DNA of 64,000 bases from NCBI RefSeq assembly GCF_030811685.1, contig NZ_JAUSRF010000024.1, forward strand, positions 1-64,000, read 5' to 3'. Shown here piece by piece: positions 1 to 7,315 of the stretch. This DNA comes from Neorhizobium huautlense (lineage in GTDB: Bacteria > Pseudomonadota > Alphaproteobacteria > Rhizobiales > Rhizobiaceae). Every line of letters starts with the position of its first letter. Position 1 is the stretch's first letter. The position numbers and the translations under genes were made by a program. The notes below the pieces were generated by a model. That model worked only from the letters and a program-made list of their open reading frames with translations. It searched no databases and was not told the DNA's origin.

Positions 1-78
1 CTCGGTGACATCATCAGCCTCTTCTCAGTCGATGAGTGCAGAAACTTCTTCAAGGCAGCAGGATATGAGGCCGAATAG
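1..78 (+). mobile_element. IS630-family transposase, C-terminal end (partial)
   Basis: Reading frame 1 is open from the window edge to a TAG at 76-78 and ends in a phrase containing FFKAAGYEAE. That is the usual tail of IS630-type (Tc1/mariner-like DDE) transposases, which commonly finish with a CxNxFxxAGY-like phrase. Only about 25 codons are inside the window, so the DDE catalytic residues cannot be seen. The terminal inverted repeat should lie shortly after the stop codon but I could not define it. Recognition rests on a short motif, so other DDE families are not fully excluded. Confidence 0.6.
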
Positions 79-313
79 ATGCGACACGCTTTAGCGGAAC
101 CATGAAGACTGCTCCAGGGTTGTATCGACCTACATCCTCCAGTAGCAATATCGCGACGATCACGATGCCGATCGTGAATACTGCGTAGAAGAGACGCAGG
201 ATTGATCCCAGAAAACCAGGCACATCTTTTCTCAGGATGTTTCCGCAATGAACGCAGGTCATCGCATTGCTGGATACCGTACCTTGACAATCCGTGCACA
301 TCAAAAGCGCCAT
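50..313 (-). CDS. Small zinc-ribbon membrane protein, 3' end probably altered by the IS element
   Basis: This 87-residue protein begins MALLMCTDCQGTVSSNAMTC. It has two CxxC pairs (CTDC and CVHC) forming a short zinc ribbon at residues 6-23, followed by one membrane segment at about 37-58. A GGGGGAG ribosome-binding site lies just before the ATG at 313, which supports a real gene. Its last residues overlap the end of the transposase frame, so the native C-terminus has probably been replaced by insertion-sequence DNA. The function is unknown; zinc-ribbon plus single-helix proteins of this size are common and mostly uncharacterised. Confidence 0.55.
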   Translation of the reverse strand: MALLMCTDCQGTVSSNAMTCVHCGNILRKDVPGFLGSILRLFYAVFTIGIVIVAILLLEDVGRYNPGAVFMVPLKRVASIRPHILLP

Positions 314-512
314 GGAACTCCCCCGCTGTCGGTATTAACACGATGCACGATTTAGGGTTGTGTTTCAATCTGAGTTTCACGTGTTTCCACTGTTGCTGGA
401 GTGACCTGGTCGCGAGTTGACATAACGCTTTCCTCTTTGTGTGAAACATAGCCGTCCGCCCCACCTGCCGCTATAACACCTCCACGAATCGAACCTCCCG
501 GTGAGCCCCCGC

Positions 513-2108
513 ATGAGCCTTGTGAAAAAATTCGCCACCGTCGGCGGTGCCACGCTCGGCAGCCGCATTTTTGGTTTTGCCCGCGAAACCCTGATGGCGG
601 CAGCACTCGGCACAGGCCCGATGGCCGACGTGTTTTACGCAGCCTTCCGCTTCCCTAATCTTTTTCGTCGCCTGTTTGCCGAAGGCGCATTCAACGCCGC
701 CTTCGTGCCGCTCTTCTCCAAGGAGATCGAGGCAAATGGCGTCGAAGGCGCCAAGCGGTTTTCGGAAGAGGTGTTCGGCGTTCTTTTTTCGGCGTTGATG
801 ATCATCACCATCGCCATGGAACTGGCCATGCCGTGGCTGGTCACCTGGATCATCGCCCCCGGTTTTGCCGATGATCCGGAAAAGACGTCGATCACCATTC
901 GCCTCGCGGCGGTGATGTTCCCTTACCTGATGTGCATGTCGCTGACGGCGATGATGAGCGGCATGCTCAATTCGCTGCATCACTTCTTTGCCGCCGCCAT
1001 CGCGCCGGTCTTCCTGAACGTGGTGATGATCGGCGCGCTGTTTTACGCGCTCTGGACCGGTGCCGATCCGCTCTCCACCGCCTGGTATCTGTCCTGGAGC
1101 GTGCTGGTCGCCGGTGTTCTGCAGCTGGCCGTGGTCTATTTCGGCGTGCGCCATGCCGGCATAAAAATCGGTTTCCGCCGTCCGCGCATGACCCCCAATG
1201 TCAAACGCCTGCTGGTTCTGGCCGTGCCCGCCGCCATTACCGGCGGTGTTACGCAGATCAACCAGATCATCGGCCAGGCCATCGCATCCGGCAAGGAAGG
1301 CGCGATCGCCGCCCTGCAATATGCCGACCGCATCTATCAGCTGCCATTGGGCGTGGTCGGTGTTGCCGTCGGCGTCGTGCTTCTGCCGGAACTGGCTCGG
1401 GCGCTGAAGGGCGGCAATCTCAAGGAAGCCGCCAATATCCAGAACCGCTCGATCGAATTCGTGCTGTTTTTGACGCTGCCGGCTGCCGCAGGGCTCTGGG
1501 TGCTGTCGGATGCCATCATCCGCGTGCTTTATGAGCGCGGTGCATTCTCGGCGGAAAACACCGCCGTGGTCGGTTCCATCCTCGCCATTTATGGTCTGGG
1601 TCTTCCCGGTTTCGTGCTGATCAAGGCGCTGCAGCCCGGTTTTTATGCCCGCGAGGACACCAAGACGCCGATGCGCTTCACCATGATGGCCGTCGTCGTC
1701 AATTCCGCTCTGGCCATCTCGCTTTTCCCGCTGCTCGAGGAACGCGGCATCGCGACGGCGGAAGCTGCCGCCGGCTGGATCAACACCATCTTCCTGTTTG
1801 CAACGCTGGTCTGGCGCGGCCACCTGAAATGGGAATGGGCGTTTGCCCGTCGCACCGCATTGTTGCTGGTCTCGGCCGGCGTCATGGCGGCGGCTTTGAC
1901 CTATGCGCTGCGTTACGCCGCCCCGTGGCTTTCATCCGGTTCGCATTTCCTGCAGCAGGTCGCGGCGCTCGGCGTGTTGATCGCCATCTCGATGCTCGTC
2001 TACTTCTCCGTCGCCTTTTTGATCGGCGGTGCCGATCTCGGCATGATCCGCCGCAATATCAAGCGCAAGCCGAAACAGGCTGCCGCAACGGCTGATCCAG
2101 AAAGCTGA
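513..2108 (+). CDS. murJ: Lipid II flippase MurJ (MviN)
   Basis: MurJ flips the peptidoglycan precursor lipid II across the inner membrane. The protein has 531 residues, the usual length, and a hydrophobic profile consistent with about 14 helices. A GTG at 501 would add four residues, but the ATG at 513 is preferred: from there Arg18, Arg24, Asp39 and Arg52 fall exactly where the charged residues needed in E. coli MurJ lie (GSRIFGFARE, FRFPNLFRR). The gene ends directly against the convergent M15 peptidase gene with no gap. In related rhizobia murJ often follows glnD; here an IS end lies upstream instead. Confidence 0.95.
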   Translation: MSLVKKFATVGGATLGSRIFGFARETLMAAALGTGPMADVFYAAFRFPNLFRRLFAEGAFNAAFVPLFSKEIEANGVEGAKRFSEEVFGVLFSALMIITIAMELAMPWLVTWIIAPGFADDPEKTSITIRLAAVMFPYLMCMSLTAMMSGMLNSLHHFFAAAIAPVFLNVVMIGALFYALWTGADPLSTAWYLSWSVLVAGVLQLAVVYFGVRHAGIKIGFRRPRMTPNVKRLLVLAVPAAITGGVTQINQIIGQAIASGKEGAIAALQYADRIYQLPLGVVGVAVGVVLLPELARALKGGNLKEAANIQNRSIEFVLFLTLPAAAGLWVLSDAIIRVLYERGAFSAENTAVVGSILAIYGLGLPGFVLIKALQPGFYAREDTKTPMRFTMMAVVVNSALAISLFPLLEERGIATAEAAAGWINTIFLFATLVWRGHLKWEWAFARRTALLLVSAGVMAAALTYALRYAAPWLSSGSHFLQQVAALGVLIAISMLVYFSVAFLIGGADLGMIRRNIKRKPKQAAATADPES

Positions 2109-2603
2109 TCAGCCGCGGCGGTGGTGCCGCTTGAGGTTGGCCAGGCCACCCTTGCCCTTGGATTTGCCGCCGCAATGGGCCCAGCGGCGTTTTGGGCCGA
2201 TATCGACATGCACGATGCCGTTGCAATAACGGCCGATGCCGCCAATGCCCGGTGCGCCGGCGGCGGCCGCCAGGATCGCCTTTTCCGAAACACCCGGCAC
2301 GCGGATGTCGGCGGCATAACAGCGGCTGTGCTGCGATGTGCCGGAGCGCGGACGGTGGCCGGAAGTCACCATCGGTTTCTTGCCGGTCTTGGCGCGGATA
2401 TGGGCGAGGATCGCTTCCAGTTTTTCCGGAAAACAGGCAGTGCGCACGCTGACGCGCTGAACCGTGTAGGCGGCTGAATAGTCATGCTTGAAGGTCGTGC
2501 CGCGGCGTTTGCCGCTTTTATCCGCCGCGTCTGCGGAAATGGCTGAAAGGACGACGCTGGCTGTCATAAGGCAGGCAAGCGCGACGCGGGAAAAAATGCG
2601 CAT
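2109..2603 (-). CDS. Secreted M15-type zinc D,D-peptidase-like protein (YcbK/DUF882 type)
   Basis: The protein has 164 residues from the ATG at 2603, which has GGAG six bases upstream; an upstream in-frame ATG would spoil the signal peptide. Residues 1-27 look like a signal peptide ending ADAAD. The zinc-ligand pattern of peptidase family M15 is present: SQH with a following AAD (TSQHSRCYAADI) and VHVD near the C-terminus. Such enzymes trim peptide cross-links or stem peptides of murein in the periplasm, but the exact substrate is not known. The tail is very basic and rich in Gly/Lys/His. It converges on murJ, another cell-wall gene. Confidence 0.75.
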   Translation of the reverse strand: MRIFSRVALACLMTASVVLSAISADAADKSGKRRGTTFKHDYSAAYTVQRVSVRTACFPEKLEAILAHIRAKTGKKPMVTSGHRPRSGTSQHSRCYAADIRVPGVSEKAILAAAAGAPGIGGIGRYCNGIVHVDIGPKRRWAHCGGKSKGKGGLANLKRHHRRG

Positions 2604-3218
2604 TCTGGACTCCGAAACCGTGTCCGTCACTGATGGCGAACGTAAAGCTGATTTCGGGGTATTTCTTTTCTAAAAGTGACGGCAATAAGGGCAAAAATAC
2701 TCTAATTTAGCAAATCAGTCGCCACAATGATGAATATCCGTTAATGTTTGCGCATTTTTTTACTCAATTTCGGAGTTTTCACGCGGCTTTCGAGTTGTTG
2801 TTCACCAATCGCGATACACCCGGTAGCCGGCCATGGTTATCATTCATATTTTCGTAAAATTACCTTCATATTCCGATAGTTGGCATTTTATAGCGAAAGC
2901 CGCGTTTCGATGCTGGATCGGGTAAAAATTGCCTTGAAAAGGTGTGTTTCGATCCACCGGGATGATTTGAGGCAGAGATCGCGAAAAAAATCACTCCAGA
3001 CTTTAAAAAAATGGGGAGGGGGACTGCGCCAATGCCATTTCGGCGGTCTCGAATGGGGCTTTCAGGTGCTCGGAGGCGGTTATCGCCCACTTGATCCCGC
3101 CCCATCCGCCGTGCATAAGCCCGGCCGTTAGCAACATGGGCGACATGAGCGCCAAAGGCGGTGTTATCCGTCCTGCTCACCATGCCCTGGGGCCTTCCAC
3201 AAGCCTGATGAGGACGAC
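2604..3218. other. 615-bp AT-rich intergenic region upstream of trpS
   Basis: No convincing gene is present. The open frames here lack family resemblance and have poor codon usage. Bases 2670-2900 are clearly more AT-rich than the flanks. A 12-base inverted repeat, ACGCGGCTTTCG at 2781-2792 and its complement at 2894-2905, encloses about 100 bases. The region must hold the promoter of the M15 peptidase gene (reverse) and that of trpS (forward). A short G-rich run follows an A-run at 3003-3020. Confidence 0.5.
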
Positions 3219-4283
3219 ATGAACACGTTTAAGCCGCTCGTATTTTCCGGCGTACAGCCGACGGGCAATCTCCATCTCGGAAATTATCTCGGCGCCATTC
3301 GCAAATTCGTGGCGCTGCAACAAGATAACGACTGCATCTATTGCGTCGTCGATCTCCACGCCATTACCGCCCAGCTCGTCCATGACGACCTGAAGGGCCA
3401 GATCCGCTCCATCGCCGCCGCCTTCATCGCCTCGGGCATCGATCCGGTCAAACATATCGTGTTCAACCAGTCGGCCGTGCCGCAGCATGCCGAGCTCGCC
3501 TGGATCTTCAATTGTGTCGCGCGCATCGGCTGGATGAACCGCATGACGCAGTTCAAGGACAAGGCCGGCAAGGACCGCGAAAACGCCTCGCTTGGCCTGC
3601 TCGCCTATCCGAGCTTGATGGCTGCCGACATTCTCGTCTATCGCGCCACCCATGTGCCGGTCGGTGACGACCAGAAGCAGCATCTGGAACTGGCCCGCGA
3701 CATCGCCCAGCGTTTCAACATCGATTTCGGCCCCAAAATCCGCGAGACCGGCACGGGTGTGGACATGATCGTCGGCGAAGAGCCGATCCACGGTTATTTC
3801 CCGCTGGTCGAACCGCTGATCGGTGGCCCGGCGCCCCGCGTCATGTCCCTGAAGGACGGCACCAAGAAGATGTCGAAGTCGGATCCGTCGGATCTGTCGC
3901 GCATCAACCTGATGGACGATGCCGACACGATTCTCAAAAAGATCCGCAAGGCCAAGACCGATCCGGACGCGCTTCCGAGCGAAGTCGATGGTCTCGAAGG
4001 TCGCCCGGAGGCCGGCAATCTTGTCGGCATCTACGCAGCACTTTCGGATCGCACCAAGGCCGACGTGCTTGCCGAATTCGGTGGCCAGCAGTTTTCGGTG
4101 TTCAAGCCGGCGCTTGCCGATCTGGCGGTCGAAGTCTTGGCCCCGATCACTACGGAAATGCGCCGCCTGATGGACGACACGACGCATATCGACGCGATCC
4201 TCAAGGATGGTGGCGAACGCGCCCGTGCCCGTGCCGAAAACACCATGAACGAGGTTTCCGACATCATCGGCTTCCTGCGCTGA
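3219..4283 (+). CDS. trpS: Tryptophanyl-tRNA synthetase
   Basis: Class I aminoacyl-tRNA synthetase that charges tRNA-Trp with tryptophan in the cytosol. The 354-residue length is normal for bacteria. The HIGH-like signature appears as PTGNLHLGNYLG near the N-terminus and the KMSKS loop as KKMSKSD near residue 217, so both ATP-binding signatures are intact. The ATG at 3219 follows a GAGGA-like site. The gene is followed by a hairpin at 4311-4338 and then a Usp gene, so it is probably a single transcription unit. Confidence 0.97.
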   Translation: MNTFKPLVFSGVQPTGNLHLGNYLGAIRKFVALQQDNDCIYCVVDLHAITAQLVHDDLKGQIRSIAAAFIASGIDPVKHIVFNQSAVPQHAELAWIFNCVARIGWMNRMTQFKDKAGKDRENASLGLLAYPSLMAADILVYRATHVPVGDDQKQHLELARDIAQRFNIDFGPKIRETGTGVDMIVGEEPIHGYFPLVEPLIGGPAPRVMSLKDGTKKMSKSDPSDLSRINLMDDADTILKKIRKAKTDPDALPSEVDGLEGRPEAGNLVGIYAALSDRTKADVLAEFGGQQFSVFKPALADLAVEVLAPITTEMRRLMDDTTHIDAILKDGGERARARAENTMNEVSDIIGFLR

Positions 4284-4310
4284 TTTCTGCTCGATCTTTG
4301 GTCTTTAATA

Positions 4311-4345
4311 ACCCGCCGGTCCACCTGGATCGGCGGGTTTCGCAT
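4311..4345 (+). terminator. Intrinsic terminator of trpS
   Basis: An 8-bp perfect stem, ACCCGCCG (4311-4318) with CGGCGGGT (4331-4338), is followed by a moderately T-rich stretch. It lies 28 bases after the trpS stop codon. Confidence 0.7.
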
Positions 4346-4411
4346 TTCCGCTCTTTTGTATAATGTCCATCACGACCAGACGGGTCGTGTCAGCGCATTA
4401 GGGGGATCGGC

Positions 4412-4903
4412 ATGGTTTCAACTCGGCTTTCGCGCCTCGAAGGGCACCGTCGAAAGTTCATGGCGGTCATCGATGGCACGCCGGAATGCGAAAAGGCCGT
4501 GCATTATGCCGGTCGCCGCGCCAAAAATTCCAATGGTGCGTTGCTGTTGCTCTACCTCATCCCCGAAGGCGATTTTCAGCAATGGCTGGGTGTCGAGGCG
4601 ATCATGCGCGCCGAAGCCCGCGAGGAAGCGGAAGCCGTGATGGCCAAGGCGGCCCAGCGCGTGCGCGAAACCATCGGCATCGATCCGGAAGTGGTGATCC
4701 GCGAAGGCAATGCCGCCGAAGAGATCAACACACTGATCGAGGAAGATCAGGATATCGCCATTCTCGTTCTCGCCGCCGGTTCCGCCAAGGAGGGGCCGGG
4801 TCCGCTCGTCACCTCGATTGCCGGCCGCACTGCTGCTTTCCCCATTCCTGTCACGGTGCTGCCGAGCACGCTGACCGACGAGGAAATCAACGCTCTGGCC
4901 TGA
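4412..4903 (+). CDS. Universal stress protein (UspA) family protein
   Basis: A 163-residue single Usp domain with the alternating strand-helix pattern (KFMAVIDGTPECEKAVHYA at the start, PVTVLP as the last strand). The nucleotide-loop pattern G-x2-G-x9-G-S/T is degenerate here (AAGSAKEGPGPLVTSIAG), so ATP binding is uncertain. Family members act in stress survival, often as dimers. The gene stands alone between the trpS terminator and the nfuA promoter. The ATG at 4412 follows an AGGGGGA ribosome-binding site, which supports this start. Confidence 0.85.
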   Translation: MVSTRLSRLEGHRRKFMAVIDGTPECEKAVHYAGRRAKNSNGALLLLYLIPEGDFQQWLGVEAIMRAEAREEAEAVMAKAAQRVRETIGIDPEVVIREGNAAEEINTLIEEDQDIAILVLAAGSAKEGPGPLVTSIAGRTAAFPIPVTVLPSTLTDEEINALA

Positions 4904-4961
4904 CGGTCTTTTGTCCTTGCGCATAAGTCTTCGCTCTTGACCTTGTTTGTGCAAAGGCGCA

Positions 4962-4990
4962 CTTGAACGCAAACCTGAACGGTCTTATCT
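4962..4990 (+). promoter_or_regulatory. Predicted sigma-70-type promoter of nfuA
   Basis: CTTGAA (4962-4967) and TTATCT (4985-4990) are separated by exactly 17 bases, a good match to alphaproteobacterial housekeeping promoters. The expected start site near 4997 falls inside the iron box described next. Confidence 0.5.
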
Positions 4991-4992
4991 TC

Positions 4993-5009
4993 TTTGGAAG
5001 AATTCTAAA
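4993..5009 (+). promoter_or_regulatory. Irr-type iron control element (ICE) at the nfuA start site
   Basis: TTTGGAAGAATTCTAAA matches the recalled ICE consensus TTTAGAA-N3-TTCTAAA at all but one fixed position. It overlaps the predicted transcription start, the expected place for a repressor. Irr is the rhizobial haem-responsive regulator that represses iron-using pathways when iron is scarce. Its control of nfuA would fit the gene's role in Fe-S cluster delivery. Confidence 0.6.
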
Positions 5010-5041
5010 CGAGCGAACGCGTTTTCGCCGGGAGACATGAA

Positions 5042-5608
5042 ATGTTCATTCAGACGGAATCCACGCCGAACCCGGCCACCCTGAAATTCCTGCCGGGCAA
5101 GGTCGTGCTGGAAAACGGCACGGCCGAATTCCGTTCCGCTGCCGAGGCTGAAAAGTCTCCGCTTGCTGCGCGTCTGTTCGACGTGCCGGGCGTCACCGGC
5201 GTCTATTTTGGTTATGACTTCATCACCGTCAGCAAGAACGATGCCGAATGGCAGCACCTGAAGCCGGCCATTCTCGGCTCGATCATGGAACACTTCATGT
5301 CCGGCCAGCCGGTCATGGGCGGCGGTTCCGCCATGGCCGAAGACCTCGATGAAGAAGGCGAGTTCTTTGAAGAAGGTGACGAGACCGTTGTTGCCACCAT
5401 CAAGGAACTCTTGGAAACCCGCGTTCGTCCGGCTGTTGCGCAGGATGGCGGCGATATCACCTTCAAGGGTTACAAGGACGGCACCGTCTACCTGAACATG
5501 AAAGGCGCCTGCGCCGGTTGCCCGTCTTCGACCGCGACGCTCAAGCATGGCGTCCAGAACCTGCTCAAGCATTTTGTGCCGGAAGTTCAGGCCGTCGAAG
5601 CCCTCTGA
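5042..5608 (+). CDS. nfuA: NfuA-type Fe-S cluster scaffold/carrier protein
   Basis: The 188-residue protein has an Nfu N-terminal domain at about 1-87 (MFIQTESTPNPATLKF) and a NifU-like C-terminal domain at about 110-180 holding the cluster-binding CxxC (GACAGCPSS). Two such CxxC units from a dimer usually bind one [4Fe-4S] cluster for delivery to target enzymes. MiaB, encoded 2.6 kb downstream, is a plausible client. A GGGAG ribosome-binding site precedes the ATG. The gene begins a tight forward run (tsaB, rimI, mur) and carries an Irr-like iron box at its promoter. Confidence 0.93.
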   Translation: MFIQTESTPNPATLKFLPGKVVLENGTAEFRSAAEAEKSPLAARLFDVPGVTGVYFGYDFITVSKNDAEWQHLKPAILGSIMEHFMSGQPVMGGGSAMAEDLDEEGEFFEEGDETVVATIKELLETRVRPAVAQDGGDITFKGYKDGTVYLNMKGACAGCPSSTATLKHGVQNLLKHFVPEVQAVEAL

Positions 5609-5660
5609 TGGATCCCTGCGCCGGCTTGAGGTCGGCGCACCAAACTGCCGGTAATTTTTC

Positions 5661-6344
5661 ATGATCGTTCTTGCCCTCGACACCGCCGGCATCGATTGTT
5701 CGGTCGCGCTCTATGACGCGACGGCCGACAAAATCCTCTCCGTACAGACCGAGATGATCGGCAAGGGCCACGCTGAAAAGCTGATGGCGCAGATCGAAGC
5801 GGCGTTGGCGCAGGCTGGCATCACGCTGAAGGATGTGGGGCGCATCGCCGTCACCATCGGTCCCGGCTCGTTCACCGGCATCCGCGTCGGTGTCGCGGCT
5901 GCCCGTGGATTTGCGCTGTCGCTCGGTATCGAGGCGGTCGGCATCACGACGCTCGAAACCATGGCCACGCATCAACTGGAAAGCGCTGCCGGCCACCCGG
6001 TCATCGCCGCCATGGATGCCAAGCGCGGCGAGATTTACGCCCAGCCCTTTGGCGCCGATGGTTCGCCGCTGGAAGAGGCGCAGGCATTGCCGCCGGAAGC
6101 CGTCACCGCTCTCGCCACGCATTACAGCGCAACCATTTTTGGTACCGGAGCCGTCGCCATTGCCGCCGCTGAAGCCGGTGAAATCAGCGAACCCGGCATA
6201 AAAACCGTGCCGGACCGGTTCGATATCGCCACTGTTGCAAAGCTCGGCGCTGCAAAACCCTTCGGCAGTGCAAAACCGAAACCGCTTTACCTTCGCGGGC
6301 CGGATGCTAAACCTCAGACAGGATTCGCATTGGCCCGTTCCTGA
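5661..6344 (+). CDS. tsaB: tRNA threonylcarbamoyladenosine biosynthesis protein TsaB
   Basis: TsaB is the scaffold partner of TsaD in making t6A37 on ANN-decoding tRNAs. The 227-residue length and the signatures ALDTAGIDCSVAL and GPGSFTGIRVG in the N-terminal half of an ASKHA-type fold are diagnostic. It lies 52 bases after nfuA and 7 bases before rimI, and the tsaB-rimI pairing is widely conserved. The last codons run into the ribosome-binding region of rimI, which suggests translational coupling. Confidence 0.93.
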   Translation: MIVLALDTAGIDCSVALYDATADKILSVQTEMIGKGHAEKLMAQIEAALAQAGITLKDVGRIAVTIGPGSFTGIRVGVAAARGFALSLGIEAVGITTLETMATHQLESAAGHPVIAAMDAKRGEIYAQPFGADGSPLEEAQALPPEAVTALATHYSATIFGTGAVAIAAAEAGEISEPGIKTVPDRFDIATVAKLGAAKPFGSAKPKPLYLRGPDAKPQTGFALARS

Positions 6345-6351
6345 GAAGCGC

Positions 6352-6846
6352 ATGAGCGACGATTACCTGAGTTTGAAACCCACGTTCGAAATCGTCGCCA
6401 TGAAGGCAGATGACTGCCATGCCGTTTCGGAACTGCATGGGGCACGTTTCGCCCGCCGCTGGAATGATGGCGAAATCCACAGCCTTCTGTCCCAGGAAAA
6501 CACTTTTGCTTTTGTCGCCTACCAGACCAATGCCTTCTTTCGTCGTCCGCTAGGCGGTTTCGTTCTCGCCCGTGAAGTGGCGGGCGAAGCCGAGATTTTG
6601 ACGGTTGCCGTGTCAGAAAAAGTCGGTCGCACAGGCCTCGGTTGGCGGCTCATGCAATCGGCCATCAGGGAAGCCGCGGAACGCGGCGGTGAGACGATGT
6701 TTCTGGAGGTGGAAGACGGAAATGTCGCTGCCATCGGCCTTTATCGCAGGCTCGGTTTTTTGACGGTCGCTACCCGTCCGGCCTATTACGAAACAGCCGA
6801 TGGCAAGAAGGCGGCGGCGCTTGTCATGCGCCGTGATCTTGGTTAG
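6352..6846 (+). CDS. rimI: RimI-type GNAT N-acetyltransferase
   Basis: A 164-residue GNAT protein of the type that acetylates the N-terminus of ribosomal protein S18, though related enzymes have broader targets. The acetyl-CoA loop is seen as VGRTGLGWRLMQSA, followed by the FLEVEDGNVAAIGLYRRLGF pattern typical of RimI. The open frame extends upstream into tsaB, but the ATG at 6352 is chosen because it lies 7 bases after the tsaB stop codon and gives family length. It is probably co-transcribed with nfuA-tsaB. Confidence 0.88.
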   Translation: MSDDYLSLKPTFEIVAMKADDCHAVSELHGARFARRWNDGEIHSLLSQENTFAFVAYQTNAFFRRPLGGFVLAREVAGEAEILTVAVSEKVGRTGLGWRLMQSAIREAAERGGETMFLEVEDGNVAAIGLYRRLGFLTVATRPAYYETADGKKAAALVMRRDLG

Positions 6847-6886
6847 ACCCGACCTTTACTAAACGCATGAAGCAGGACCGAACGAC

Positions 6887-7315
6887 GTGACAGATCTTAC
6901 CAAATCTCTGGAGGAACTGTGTGCCGAGCGGGGTATGCGGATGACCGACCAGCGTCGCGTCATAGCCCGCACGCTGCAGGAATCGGACGACCACCCGGAT
7001 GTCGAGGAGCTCTATCGCCGCTCCTCCAAGGTCGATCCGCGCATCTCCATCTCGACCGTCTACCGCACGGTCAAACTGTTCGAGGATGAGGGCATCATCG
7101 AGCGCCACGATTTCCGCGATGGCCGCTCGCGGTATGAAACCGTGCCGGAAGAACACCATGATCACATGATCGACGTGCAGTCGGGCACGGTGATCGAGTT
7201 CCATTCGGCCGAAATCGAAGCCTTGCAGGAACGCATCGCCCGCGAACATGGCTTTCGCCTCGTCGGCCACCGGCTCGAGCTTTACGGCATCCCGCTCGAC
7301 AAGGACGATCCTTGA
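6887..7315 (+). CDS. mur: Fur-family regulator, rhizobial Mur (manganese uptake regulator) type
   Basis: A 142-residue Fur-family protein with a winged-helix N-terminus (RMTDQRRVIARTL, SISTVYRTVKLFEDEG) and the metal-site signature EEHHDHMID. The CxxC pair that follows HHDH in E. coli Fur is replaced by DVQS, so the structural zinc site is absent. This is known for rhizobial Fur homologues that sense Mn(II) and repress sitABCD (Mur). A GTG start at 6887 is used, since no ATG fits the family N-terminus. Its stop codon overlaps the olsA start. Confidence 0.85.
   Translation: MTDLTKSLEELCAERGMRMTDQRRVIARTLQESDDHPDVEELYRRSSKVDPRISISTVYRTVKLFEDEGIIERHDFRDGRSRYETVPEEHHDHMIDVQSGTVIEFHSAEIEALQERIAREHGFRLVGHRLELYGIPLDKDDP

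Noticed and set aside
84..116. GGAAC-like element after the IS end read as an EcfG promoter
   Set aside because: Spacing to TT is 19, not 18, and no forward gene starts within a plausible distance.
471..1823. Long reverse open frame opposite murJ
   Set aside because: Its residues follow the antisense codon pattern of murJ (Arg/His/Asp/Gly-rich), there is no family resemblance, and murJ is clearly real.
2866..3183. Reverse 105-residue frame in the trpS upstream gap
   Set aside because: No ribosome-binding site, low-complexity composition and no family resemblance; treated as non-coding.
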